From contig PASN01000018.1 in the NCBI GenBank assembly GCA_002711995.1, positions 124,001 to 188,000 on the forward strand: a DNA stretch of 64,000 nucleotides, in the 5' to 3' direction. The stretch comes from Halobacteriovoraceae bacterium (lineage in GTDB: Bacteria > Bdellovibrionota > Bacteriovoracia > Bacteriovoracales > Bacteriovoracaceae). Under the pieces are notes generated by a model that saw nothing but the letters and a program-made list of their open reading frames with translations, had not been told where the DNA came from and made no database searches. The translations under genes and the position numbers were made by a program. The stretch's first letter is position 1. Every line of letters starts with the position of its first letter. Of the stretch, positions 9,759 through 18,270 are shown piece after piece.

Positions 9759-10457
9759 ATGTTTAAGTGTATGATTTTATTGACATTTCTTGGTTTGCAA
9801 TGCTTCGCCACGACATTCGCTCCTATGAGTGTAAAAGACCAACTGCTTAGCTCTAAAGGGGTGGTTCAGGGGGAAGTTTTAAGCACAACTTCTCTTAGAG
9901 ACCCCAAGTTTGGCATAGTTACAAAGGCGTTCATTAGAGCTGATATGTGGATGGGAACAGATGTCTCAAATGGGCATGTGGAGTTATTCTTTCCGGGGGG
10001 AAGTTTGGGCGAAGAGGCTAGAAGGGTTCCTGGCGCGCCGAGATTTTCAATTGGTGAAAAGGTTGTTGTCTTTACAAGCTCTCATGAAAATAAAAACTGG
10101 GTGTACAACCTGGGTCTTGGCAAGTTTTCACTTAAAAAAGTGGGCACCAGTTTTGTGATGGTAAATCAAGTATTTCCGCAAGTTCCAGACGTGGGGCAGA
10201 TGGTTTTTAGAAACTTTGTGGACATGGCGCAAAGACTCAAAGGTGAAAAGTTCCAAAAAAGATTTAAAGATAAGTATGAGAGAGCTGTGGAGAATAAAGC
10301 TTCCCATCAAATAAAATCAGCCAATTCAAGATCAATAGCTTCAGCAAGTTCCTCTTCGGTCCAGGTTGCGGATGAAAACAGCTCATTTTGGCTAGTGCTT
10401 CTTCTTGGGGCCATGGGCTTTACCTTTAGACTCAGTAGTAGAAAAAACAAATCATGA
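9759..10457 (+). CDS. Exported, C-terminally anchored partner of the matrixin protease
   Basis: This 232-residue protein has an N-terminal signal peptide (MFKCMILLTFLGLQCFA), a beta-rich domain of about 150 residues, a Ser-rich linker (about 185-205) and one C-terminal membrane segment (about 207-224) before a short basic tail (SSRKNKS). That tail architecture resembles sorting or anchoring tails such as GlyGly-CTERM, but I see no exact motif. A second possible start is the ATG at 9771. Its TGA overlaps the ATG of the matrixin gene (ATGA), which implies coupled translation and perhaps a joint function. I do not recognise the main domain; a role as protease partner or inhibitor is only an inference from the coupling. 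Confidence 0.7.
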   Translation: MFKCMILLTFLGLQCFATTFAPMSVKDQLLSSKGVVQGEVLSTTSLRDPKFGIVTKAFIRADMWMGTDVSNGHVELFFPGGSLGEEARRVPGAPRFSIGEKVVVFTSSHENKNWVYNLGLGKFSLKKVGTSFVMVNQVFPQVPDVGQMVFRNFVDMAQRLKGEKFQKRFKDKYERAVENKASHQIKSANSRSIASASSSSVQVADENSSFWLVLLLGAMGFTFRLSSRKNKS

Positions 10458-12196
10458 AAAAGTTACTGCTAGTTCTTCTTCTATCCCATCATGCTATGGC
10501 CTATCTTTACTCCACAGGAGTTGACGGTAAAAAACTTAGGTGGAATGGATCAAGAACAAACATAAATCTATATGCTAATCCAGTTGACCAAAATTCTTTA
10601 AACATAAACTCTGACGATGTTCAAGCGGCTATCAATGAAGGAGTGGATGAATGGAATAAAGTCTCACCTCTAAAAGTCAATCCAGTCTTTACGTCTTATC
10701 CTCCAGAGCTGGGTGCTGGTGCAAGTTTCAGGTTTTCAAACAATCCGGCCTTTTTTGGAAAAGGTGTTCTCGCAATCACGAGCATTAATTATGATAGCTC
10801 CAATGGCTCTATAATGAGTGCCGATATTTTAATGAATGAGTCTTTCTACAGTGGAGCCAGTTTCACTTCAGACAAGTCTAGCTCTTCTGGACCGGTCGCC
10901 TATGTAGGGGATGTCATCACCCACGAGTTGGGGCATCTCTTAGGGCTGAACCACTCCGAAGTGCATGACTCTTCCATGATTTACTCTATTTTTAAAGGCC
11001 AGCATTCCATTCATTCAGACGACAAAAGTGGAATTAAAAGTCTTTATGATCTCTCCAGCGAAACCGGCATTAAAGGCAAGGTTTTGCGTGAAGGCCATTC
11101 ACCTGTGTTTGGGGCCCATGTGCAGGCCATAAATCTGGAGACTAATGAGGTGGCAATGGGAGTCTTTACTGAAGAAGACGGAAGCTTTGAGATTAAAGGG
11201 CTTGATGCAAATGAAAGTTATGTTCTGTTTATGGCGCCTATGCGCTCAAAGGCTAATCTTTTAGAAAGGTTTACAACAGTTCAATCAAATTACTGTGGTG
11301 GGAAGGTCTATTCTCCAAGTTTTTTCTCTAAATGTGGTGCAAGACACATGGGAAACGCACAAGCAATTTACGTCACCCAGTCAGAAATGGTTGATGTCGG
11401 TGTGTTTAGCGTTAAATGCTCCACACCTGCAAAGTCGGAATACCTAGTGCAAAAACTTGATGAGTCTGCGGACGCAGCAGTGGTTCACAGCTACTTTGAA
11501 GAAAGCAAGCTTCACACCACCTTTACAGGTTATTTTACTGAGAGTGAAATAAAAGATGGAACCGACCCAGACAAATTGATTTTAGATTATAGCGGCCTTG
11601 ACGTTGGGGCCTGGGGACAGCTGTATTTAAAAGTTAACGTTTCAACTAGAAAACTTGGTTCGGCAATAGGGCTTAATCTTCACTCTAAAAGAGCGGATGA
11701 GGCAACCAGTAGCTCTTATAGTGTCTCTTCTGATCCAGTCACAGCTAAGTTGCTTCTTGATTATGAATTTTCAAGGCCATTATCATCACTAAATTCTAAT
11801 AATATTTTTGAGCTCAATATCTATCCGCAAGAACTAACCTCAAGCGAGAAAACAGAAATATTCGCCTCTCAAAAATCTTTAACAAATGAAAGATCAATTT
11901 ACTTTATTTCCGCTACGATAGTGGATAGCTTTGGCAATCAGTTGGAGGCCTTTGATGATACTCCCTACGAAGATAACTCTCTTTGTATGGAGGGTGATGC
12001 TGGCCCAGGTTCCAAGGCATATGAACCACTGTCGAACGTTTCCTCAACTCTTGGACAACAACAGGGAATGTCATGTGCCACAATAAAGGATGCTGGAGAG
12101 GGGAATAATCAGGGTACATTAAGTTTTATTTTCGGCCTGATCGTTGCTATCAGCTTTTTTGCGCTCTGCAAAAAGGGAAACGATTCCTTTGTCTAA
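10454..12196 (+). CDS. Secreted matrixin-type zinc metalloprotease
   Basis: This is a 580-residue exported protease. A short signal peptide (ends near HAMA, residue 16) is followed by a matrixin (M10-like) domain. It contains the metzincin zinc motif HELGHLLGLNH (His157, Glu158, His161, His167) and a Met-turn as SSMIYSI. After it comes a carboxypeptidase-regulatory-like beta domain (about 210-275, GIKGKVLREG...GSFEIKGL). A further beta domain follows, then a C-terminal hydrophobic helix (about 555-573) and a CKKG basic tail. It probably acts outside the cell or anchored at its surface, degrading proteins, which would fit a predatory lifestyle. It is coupled to the preceding gene, which has the same kind of C-terminal tail. 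No propeptide cysteine switch is obvious. Confidence 0.88.
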   Translation: MKKLLLVLLLSHHAMAYLYSTGVDGKKLRWNGSRTNINLYANPVDQNSLNINSDDVQAAINEGVDEWNKVSPLKVNPVFTSYPPELGAGASFRFSNNPAFFGKGVLAITSINYDSSNGSIMSADILMNESFYSGASFTSDKSSSSGPVAYVGDVITHELGHLLGLNHSEVHDSSMIYSIFKGQHSIHSDDKSGIKSLYDLSSETGIKGKVLREGHSPVFGAHVQAINLETNEVAMGVFTEEDGSFEIKGLDANESYVLFMAPMRSKANLLERFTTVQSNYCGGKVYSPSFFSKCGARHMGNAQAIYVTQSEMVDVGVFSVKCSTPAKSEYLVQKLDESADAAVVHSYFEESKLHTTFTGYFTESEIKDGTDPDKLILDYSGLDVGAWGQLYLKVNVSTRKLGSAIGLNLHSKRADEATSSSYSVSSDPVTAKLLLDYEFSRPLSSLNSNNIFELNIYPQELTSSEKTEIFASQKSLTNERSIYFISATIVDSFGNQLEAFDDTPYEDNSLCMEGDAGPGSKAYEPLSNVSSTLGQQQGMSCATIKDAGEGNNQGTLSFIFGLIVAISFFALCKKGNDSFV

Positions 12197-12249
12197 GCCC
12201 TTATTTTTATATATGATTCTTACAAGAACAGTTTTAACCAAGGAAGGGT

Positions 12250-12720
12250 ATGAAATTTTTGATTCTTATTGCGCTAGCGTTAAGTAGTTTTGCCAGTGCT
12301 CAAAATCTTTTAACAGAAAGAATTTGGAAGATCTCATCAAGAAAAAGGTCCATTTTCTTTGACCAGGGAGTTTTTCACTCCGACCTTAAGCCTGGACCTA
12401 AAACCTTAATATCGATCAGAAACAGTTATAGATCTTCAAAAGGTTATGAAAGAATTGTCTTTGACTTCGGTTCAGCAACTCCCCCAAAGGTCTACGGACA
12501 TATTTCCCAAGAAGATAAGAAAATCCGAATGGATTTCTTTAATACAGATCTTCAAAGATCAATGAAGTCTGTCAGCGATGTTAAATATCTTAAAGACATT
12601 AGTTTTTTCAATATTGATAAAGAGAACCTTTCAGTGGAAATTTCATTTAAGTCCGATGTCAGCTTTGACATCTTTTACTTGGAAAACCCTGGAAGAATTG
12701 TAATAGACGCAAAAAAATAA
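12250..12720 (+). CDS. Exported AMIN-like domain protein
   Basis: This is a 156-residue protein with a signal peptide (MKFLILIALALSSFASA). The rest is one beta-sandwich resembling the AMIN domain, with ERIVFDFGSATPP and a closing FYLENPGRIVIDAKK. AMIN domains localise amidases and secretins to peptidoglycan or the envelope. Here the domain stands alone without an enzyme. A strong ribosome-binding site (AAGGAAGGG) precedes the ATG. It lies 16 bases before lon1 and may be co-transcribed with it. The domain call is by pattern only. Confidence 0.7.
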   Translation: MKFLILIALALSSFASAQNLLTERIWKISSRKRSIFFDQGVFHSDLKPGPKTLISIRNSYRSSKGYERIVFDFGSATPPKVYGHISQEDKKIRMDFFNTDLQRSMKSVSDVKYLKDISFFNIDKENLSVEISFKSDVSFDIFYLENPGRIVIDAKK

Positions 12721-12736
12721 AAATTAGGAGTGTGCA

Positions 12737-15280
12737 ATGTCATCAAAGAATGACGCTAAAATAAAATTGAACCCTCAGGTTGAACAACTGACCGAGATGC
12801 CAAAAGAAGTGGTTGTTATCCCTATAGTTAATAGCCCCATTTTTCCTGGAATGATTGCTCCAATTATTTTAAGCGAAGAAAAATTTACGCCTGAGTTGGA
12901 TCAACAAATTGGCAAATCTGGCTATGTGGCCTTGAACTTAGTTAAGTTTAAAGAAGTGCAAGAGGTTATGGAGAGTCTTGGAGAGGTTGACGAAGACTTC
13001 GAGGAAGAGGAAGAAACCAATATCCAAGAGTACGAAGTTGAGGCGTATGATCCTGATCTTAAAGATTTAAGCTCAAAAGATATCTATAAAGTTGGTGTGC
13101 TCTGTAAGGTTGTTAAAAAGTTAAAACTGCCAGATGGATCTGTTAACTTGCTTGTCCACGGTCTTAAGCGCTACAGAATCACAAAGTTCACCCAAGAGTC
13201 CCCACTATTAGTGGTGAAGAGTGAAATTTTTGAAGATGTTCACGAAGCAGATGAAGAGCTTGACGCTTACACTAGAAGTGTTATCAACCAAGTTAAAAAA
13301 CTCAGTGAAATAAATCCTTATTTTAATGAGGAGATGAAGCTTGCGATGTTGAATTCTCCTTCCCCGGGCTCTTTAGCTGACTTGGTTGCATTTGCGCTTT
13401 CTTTAGATGTTCCGGAAGCTCAAGACTTTCTTGAGACTTTGGTCGTAAAAAAGAGATTTGCAAAGCTACTAGTTTACCTAAAAAGAGAAAAAGACGTCGC
13501 TGATATACAAAAGAAAATTACTGATGAAGTTAACGACAAGGTTAACAAGTATCAAAGGGAATATTTTCTAAGAGAGCAGCTTAAGGTCATTCGTTCAGAG
13601 CTTGGGATGGATGAAGATGAAAAGTCCCGAGATCTGAAAAAGTTTAAAGAGGAAATTGAGGAAAGTGGCATGCCTGAGGAGGCTAAAGAAGCTGCGATGG
13701 AAGAGCTTGAGAGACTTGAATCAATTCCAGACTCTTCGCCTGAGTATAATGTGACTAGGACATACTTAACTTGGATGACTCAACTTCCTTGGAACAAACA
13801 TACTGAAGACAAAGTGGACATTTCAAAAGCGAAAAAGCTTTTAGAAAATGATCACTATGGCCTTGAAAAGGCGAAACAAAGGATATTAGAGTTTCTTGCT
13901 GTGAGACAGCTCAAGCCGGAATATGATGGAACGATCCTATGTTTAGCTGGGCCTCCAGGTGTTGGTAAGACATCCCTGGGACACAGTGTGGCCAACTCTT
14001 TGAACAGAAAGTTTTACAGATTTAGCCTCGGTGGCATGAGAGATGAAGCTGAAATTAAAGGTCACAGAAGAACCTATGTTGGCGCGATGCCTGGGAAGCT
14101 GATTCAGGCCCTAAAAAGGGTGGAGGTTAACAACCCAGTAATCATGCTTGATGAAATCGACAAGCTTGGTAGATCTTACCAGGGTGACCCTTCTTCGGCC
14201 TTGCTTGAAGTGTTGGATCCAGAACAAAACAAAACTTTTATTGATAACTATCTTGATGTGCCGTTTGATTTAAGCAAAGTTTTATTCATTGCAACTGCGA
14301 ACTATATTGGGGAAATTCCTGAAGCGTTGCTGGACAGAATGGAGCTTATCGAGCTTAGTGGCTACACCATGGAAGAAAAGGTTCATATTGCAAGTAAGTG
14401 GGTTATTCCAAAGCAGCTTAAAAAGCACGGCCTAAACTCAAGGGATTTCGGATTAACTAAAACCACTCTGAAAGCTCTTATTCAGGACTATGCCCGTGAA
14501 CCTGGTGTGAGAAGAATGGAGCAGTTTGTTGCCAAACTCTGCAGACATGCAGCTCTTGAGAAAGTCTCAGCCAAAGGGAAAGCCAAAAAGTTCTCTCCAG
14601 CAGTTAAAGACCTTGAAGAGATTTTAGGTCCTAAAAGATTTCAGAGTGAAGTCGCTCAAAAACCTCTTAATCCAGGTGTGGTTACTGGCCTTGCATGGAC
14701 TTCATATGGTGGGGAAATTCTTTTTGTTGAAACCCTTCCACTTCAAGGAAAAGGCTTCAAGCTAACAGGCCAACTTGGAGAAGTTATGGGAGAGTCTGCA
14801 AGCTTAGCATATAGTTATATTAAAGGACTTCTTCAAAAAGAGCTTGAGGAAGCAAAGTCAGGGAAAAAACTTTCTAAAACCAAAAGAAAGCAAACATCTG
14901 AAGAGAAAAACCCAGAAGAGTCTTTGGACTTTTTGGCAAATCATGAAGTTCACCTTCACTTGCCTGCTGGTGCTACTCCAAAAGATGGTCCGAGCGCGGG
15001 TATAACGATGGCCCTGGCCCTTTATTCTCTAGCAAAAAATAAAAAGGTAAGAGGACAGGTTGCTATGACAGGTGAGCTTAGTCTTACAGGAAAGGTCCTG
15101 CCTGTTGGTGGAATCAAAGAAAAAGTTTTAGCCGCAAAAAGGGCGGGGATAAAAGAAATTATTCTTCCTCATCAAAACGAAAAGGATCTGAAGGAAGTAC
15201 CTGATCGCCACAGAAAAGGTGTTAAGTTCTACCCAGTCCAGCATTTTGATGAAGTTCTAAAGATAGCTCTAAGGAAATAA
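12737..15280 (+). CDS. lon: ATP-dependent protease Lon (copy 1)
   Basis: This 847-residue Lon has an N-terminal substrate domain, an AAA+ domain (Walker A GPPGVGKT 405-412, Walker B VIMLDEID) and a serine-lysine peptidase domain (PKDGPSAG with Ser753; Lys796 in GGIKEK). Two insertions set it apart from lon2 in this window. One is an acidic stretch around residues 80-112 in the N-terminal domain. The other is a Lys/Glu-rich linker (about 715-735) between the AAA+ and peptidase domains. It degrades misfolded and regulatory proteins in the cytoplasm. An AGGAG site precedes the start, and a bidirectional terminator follows at once. Two Lon genes also occur in myxobacteria, where one is developmental; a specialised role here is inference. 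Confidence 0.97.
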   Translation: MSSKNDAKIKLNPQVEQLTEMPKEVVVIPIVNSPIFPGMIAPIILSEEKFTPELDQQIGKSGYVALNLVKFKEVQEVMESLGEVDEDFEEEEETNIQEYEVEAYDPDLKDLSSKDIYKVGVLCKVVKKLKLPDGSVNLLVHGLKRYRITKFTQESPLLVVKSEIFEDVHEADEELDAYTRSVINQVKKLSEINPYFNEEMKLAMLNSPSPGSLADLVAFALSLDVPEAQDFLETLVVKKRFAKLLVYLKREKDVADIQKKITDEVNDKVNKYQREYFLREQLKVIRSELGMDEDEKSRDLKKFKEEIEESGMPEEAKEAAMEELERLESIPDSSPEYNVTRTYLTWMTQLPWNKHTEDKVDISKAKKLLENDHYGLEKAKQRILEFLAVRQLKPEYDGTILCLAGPPGVGKTSLGHSVANSLNRKFYRFSLGGMRDEAEIKGHRRTYVGAMPGKLIQALKRVEVNNPVIMLDEIDKLGRSYQGDPSSALLEVLDPEQNKTFIDNYLDVPFDLSKVLFIATANYIGEIPEALLDRMELIELSGYTMEEKVHIASKWVIPKQLKKHGLNSRDFGLTKTTLKALIQDYAREPGVRRMEQFVAKLCRHAALEKVSAKGKAKKFSPAVKDLEEILGPKRFQSEVAQKPLNPGVVTGLAWTSYGGEILFVETLPLQGKGFKLTGQLGEVMGESASLAYSYIKGLLQKELEEAKSGKKLSKTKRKQTSEEKNPEESLDFLANHEVHLHLPAGATPKDGPSAGITMALALYSLAKNKKVRGQVAMTGELSLTGKVLPVGGIKEKVLAAKRAGIKEIILPHQNEKDLKEVPDRHRKGVKFYPVQHFDEVLKIALRK

Positions 15281-15313
15281 AAAAGGCCGGTTAAAACCGG
15301 CCTTTTCTTTTTT
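15281..15313. terminator. Bidirectional terminator between lon1 and rpoZ
   Basis: GGCCGGT and its complement form a GC-rich hairpin flanked by A-runs on the left and T-runs on the right. It can therefore stop transcription of lon1 (plus) and rpoZ (minus), whose stop codons lie on either side. Confidence 0.9.
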
Positions 15314-15328
15314 ATATAAAAATAAAAT

Positions 15329-15541
15329 TTAAAATTCTTCTGAATCGTATTCTTCAACTGGAGCGTGAGTAACTTTGTCTGCTGCGATTTCTCTTAAAGC
15401 TGTAACAACTTCTTTGTTTTTACTGCGAACTAGAGAGTCAGCGCCTTCTCTAAGTTGTTTAACTCTTTTTGCAGTCAAATGAACAAGTTCGTATCTATTT
15501 TCTACTTTTTCTAGGCAATCTTCGATTGTTACACGAGCCAT
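15329..15541 (-). CDS. rpoZ: RNA polymerase omega subunit
   Basis: This is a 70-residue omega subunit, which helps assembly of RNA polymerase. [20 protein letters not shown] is the classic N-terminus, and [10 protein letters not shown] is the conserved helix further on. AGAGGTG precedes the ATG as ribosome-binding site. It has its own near-consensus promoter (15577-15605) and ends at the shared terminator. The usual neighbours gmk and spoT are absent here. Confidence 0.96.
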   Translation of the reverse strand: MARVTIEDCLEKVENRYELVHLTAKRVKQLREGADSLVRSKNKEVVTALREIAADKVTHAPVEEYDSEEF

Positions 15542-15576
15542 TAAGCACCTCTTAAATTAATTCAATTAAACAACAA

Positions 15577-15605
15577 TTTATAAAGCTGTTCTGTTTATTT
15601 GTCAA
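15577..15605 (-). promoter_or_regulatory. Sigma-70 promoter of rpoZ
   Basis: On the minus strand, TTGACA (15600-15605) is followed after exactly 17 bases by TATAAA (15577-15582). This is a near-consensus housekeeping promoter, about 30 bases upstream of the rpoZ ATG. Confidence 0.8.
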
Positions 15606-15608
15606 AAC

Positions 15609-17429
15609 CTAATCTTGATACATTGCATCTATTTCTCCACTAAAGTCCTTTATTAGTTCTTTTTTCTTAACCTTTAATGATGGAGTTAAGTAATTCTCAT
15701 TGGTTAGCTCTAGTGGGAGAATGTAGTATTCTTTTATGGTTTCAAACTTTGCAAGCTCAGAGTTAACGGTCTCAAGTTCAGAGCTGATGATTTCATGAAC
15801 TTCAGGAAGCTTCACTATTTCAGAAATGTCCATATCTTTGGAAATTCCCAGTTCAGAAAATTCTCTTTCAAAGAGCTCTTTCTCTATGGAGATTAGTGCT
15901 GTGAGATACTTTCTCTTTTCACCTACAAGAATGCATTGAGCTATATGGGGCTGAAGTTTTGCGAGGTTTTCAATCTTTTGTGGGGCAACGTTTTTTCCGC
16001 CACTTGTGATAATGATGTCTTTTTTTCGATCCGTAATCACAAGGTAGCCATCCTTTGTAAACTTTCCTATGTCGCCAGTGTGAAACCAACCATCTTCATC
16101 AATGACTTCTTCGGTTTTTTCAGGTTCCTTATAATACTCTGTAAATAGTGCTTCAGACTTTACAAGGATCTCTCCATCTTCGGCAAAGCTGATTTGAACA
16201 TCTCCCATTGGTTGCCCAACACTTCCAGGAAGCTGCTTTGGGAAAGGGTTTAAAACACATGGAGCAACAGTTTCCGTAAGGCCATAACCTTCAAGAATAG
16301 TAAGGCCTGAGTAGCGAAGGAAGTAGATTATCTCCTTGCTAAGAGGCGCTCCTCCACTTATGAAGTAGCGTATTCGGCCACCAAACATATTGTATATTTT
16401 GCTAAACACAAGTTTATAAGCAAGCTGATATTGCAAAATTGTGGATGTCGGAGGGGTTTTGTCACTATCGAGGCATGCAAAGTACTCCTTGGCCTTTTCA
16501 GTTGCCCAGTCAAACAAGTGTTGTTTTACAAGATTGCTTTGCTCCAGTGATTGATTAATCTTTGCATATATCTTTTCAAAAATTCTAGGGACAGACAGCA
16601 TTATAGTCGGTCTCACAAGAGCTATGTCATCAATGATTGTCTGTATTGATCTAGCGTACACGCACTCCCACCCAAAGATTAGTGGCAAAAATGAGTCGGC
16701 CCTTCCAAATACATGTGAAAGAGGAAGGAAAGTGAGGGAGCGATCATTAGAATCAAAAGCATGATGTGAAAATCTATGCACATTTAGAAGCATTTGGGTG
16801 AAGGCCAGTTGCTTAATTGCCGCACCCTTTGGTTTGCCTGTAGTGCCTGAGGTATAAATAATTGTGGCCAAGTCAGATTCTGGTGTTTCGGTGATTATAG
16901 TCTCAAAAACATCAGGATGGTACTGAGCTTCTTCCTGGCCTTCGGACAACATGTCTTCATAATTATACAGGGATACTCGCTCAGGTAAGATCTTGTTTGA
17001 GCCTGTGGATGCCTTTATCAAAACAACTTGTTTTAAGTGTTTAAGCTTATCCATAACGGAGGCAACTTTATTTAAAAGTTTAAGATCCTCAACTACAAGA
17101 ATTTTAGATTCGCTATGATTGAGTATGTATGCAATCTCATCTGCAGTGTAGGTGTGATAGATTGGAACAACTATAGCGCCGGAGCATAAGAGCGAAACAT
17201 CACAGAAATGCCACTCTTTTGTGGTATTCCCTAAAATCGCAACCTTGTCCTGGCGATCAAGTCCGTGTTTTCTAAAGGCAAGAGCTAGGGATTCAACGGT
17301 GTCATAATACTGTTGAAAGTCTATGAACTTAATAACGTCATCTTCTATCCAGCCTATAGAGTTTGAGTCTGAAGACTTCTTCACTCTATCTAGAAATAAG
17401 TCACCTATTGATCTCTTCTTTAACTTCAT
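15609..17429 (-). CDS. Long-chain acyl-CoA synthetase (AMP-forming)
   Basis: This 606-residue enzyme activates fatty acids with ATP to acyl-adenylate and then acyl-CoA. The P-loop-like IIYTSGTTGKPKG, the adenine-binding EGYGLTETV and the hinge GWFHTGDIG...DRKKDIIITSGGKNV are all present. It matches the FadD15/long-chain type, with the lid domain before the hinge. I choose the ATG at 17429 (MKLKKRSIGDLF) because AGGAG lies seven bases upstream; a longer frame reaches 17471 but has no such site. It sits upstream of rpoZ on the same strand, though rpoZ has its own promoter. The chain-length preference cannot be read from the sequence. Confidence 0.93.
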   Translation of the reverse strand: MKLKKRSIGDLFLDRVKKSSDSNSIGWIEDDVIKFIDFQQYYDTVESLALAFRKHGLDRQDKVAILGNTTKEWHFCDVSLLCSGAIVVPIYHTYTADEIAYILNHSESKILVVEDLKLLNKVASVMDKLKHLKQVVLIKASTGSNKILPERVSLYNYEDMLSEGQEEAQYHPDVFETIITETPESDLATIIYTSGTTGKPKGAAIKQLAFTQMLLNVHRFSHHAFDSNDRSLTFLPLSHVFGRADSFLPLIFGWECVYARSIQTIIDDIALVRPTIMLSVPRIFEKIYAKINQSLEQSNLVKQHLFDWATEKAKEYFACLDSDKTPPTSTILQYQLAYKLVFSKIYNMFGGRIRYFISGGAPLSKEIIYFLRYSGLTILEGYGLTETVAPCVLNPFPKQLPGSVGQPMGDVQISFAEDGEILVKSEALFTEYYKEPEKTEEVIDEDGWFHTGDIGKFTKDGYLVITDRKKDIIITSGGKNVAPQKIENLAKLQPHIAQCILVGEKRKYLTALISIEKELFEREFSELGISKDMDISEIVKLPEVHEIISSELETVNSELAKFETIKEYYILPLELTNENYLTPSLKVKKKELIKDFSGEIDAMYQD

Positions 17430-17521
17430 TCGACTCCTAAGCGATGGGAAAAGCATTACGCGAGGTTGCAAACCGATTAAAAAACAATAACTTATTTTAC
17501 CCTTAAATTACCATTATTTGA

Positions 17522-17776
17522 ATGCAATCAAGGGTTATGAGGAATAAAAAAATTTACATTATTGCGACTTGCTTAAAGGTAATTGGAACAAATCGCTATG
17601 ACTTTCACTTTAAGGGGTGGTTCATGGGCCAAAGAGTGGAGCGTTTGGTGTTAGAGGGCCAAAGCTTTGAGATCTGCAAAGAGTACCTGGTCAGTGCTAA
17701 CGTTATAAATTGCCATGAAGGGGTGCTGGTTTGCGAGACGATTACATCTAAACCAATATTTAATCGTTCACACTAA
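17522..17776 (+). CDS. Small protein of unknown function
   Basis: This is an 84-residue frame with a plausible compact fold: a basic N-terminus, an IYIIATCLKVIG strand and a VLEGQSFEICKEYLVSANV segment that looks OB- or barrel-like. A second ATG at 17537 is possible; neither has a good ribosome-binding site. It overlaps the 3' end of the convergent FlgT-C-like gene by 17 bases. I do not recognise a family. Its residue composition looks like a real protein and not an antisense shadow. Confidence 0.5.
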   Translation: MQSRVMRNKKIYIIATCLKVIGTNRYDFHFKGWFMGQRVERLVLEGQSFEICKEYLVSANVINCHEGVLVCETITSKPIFNRSH

Positions 17777-18164
17777 CACTAACGTGATCGCCAATCATAA
17801 AGTTTTCAATTTCAAAAAGTGGAGTGTCCTTGCCTTGGTTTAGCTTCTCTAATGCTCCAATGGCAGCTTCTTCATCTGCATGTAGAACTTTAAGTTCTCC
17901 GATCTTTACCCTATGATTAATTCTTTTTTGATTCTCATAAGGGTTGAGCTTTGAGATCACTCTATAAACATCAAGTACAGTGCCTTGCTCAACTCCTTGG
18001 TTTTGACCAATGTTGACGTAATAGTTCTTTTTATTCACTTCATTCTCATATCCCATCGGAACCTCTTCCATTATGGAATATATTTGATGCTCCCTAGATA
18101 GGGCCGTGGTGGTTAAAAGCAGTCCGCAAATTGCGGTAAATAATGTCATGCAGGATCTTTTCAT
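17760..18164 (-). CDS. Exported FlgT C-terminal-like protein, predicted flagellar regulon
   Basis: This is a 134-residue protein starting at the ATG at 18164, which has AAGGA upstream and lies 26 bases downstream of a predicted sigma-28 start site. A longer frame to 18191 would begin at the transcription start. The signal peptide (MKRSCMTLFTAICGLLLTTTALS) is followed by a small beta domain. Its phrases YYVNIGQNQGVEQGTVLDVYR, KIGELKVLHADEEAAIG and FMIGDHVSV match the pattern of the FlgT C-terminal domain. FlgT is a periplasmic flagellar-motor ring protein in Vibrio. The two N-terminal FlgT domains are missing. The promoter supports a flagellar or motility role, but the exact function is inferred. 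Confidence 0.7.
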   Translation of the reverse strand: MKRSCMTLFTAICGLLLTTTALSREHQIYSIMEEVPMGYENEVNKKNYYVNIGQNQGVEQGTVLDVYRVISKLNPYENQKRINHRVKIGELKVLHADEEAAIGALEKLNQGKDTPLFEIENFMIGDHVSVSVND

Positions 18165-18196
18165 CACTCTTTTCCTTGAGCTTTGGTTCACTAAAC

Positions 18197-18223
18197 TTTA
18201 CGGCTTTGTAGGGTAAAACTTTA
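18197..18223 (-). promoter_or_regulatory. Sigma-28 (FliA)-type promoter of the FlgT-C-like gene
   Basis: On the minus strand TAAA (18220-18223) is followed after 15 bases by GCCGTAAA (18197-18204). The consensus is TAAA, 15 bases, GCCGATAA; six of eight -10 bases match, and the -35 continues as TAAAGTTT, the full E. coli-type element. Confidence 0.72.
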
Positions 18224-18270
18224 GGAGCTGATCAAGATGAAAAAGATTAGCAACATTTAAAGGTCGGGTA

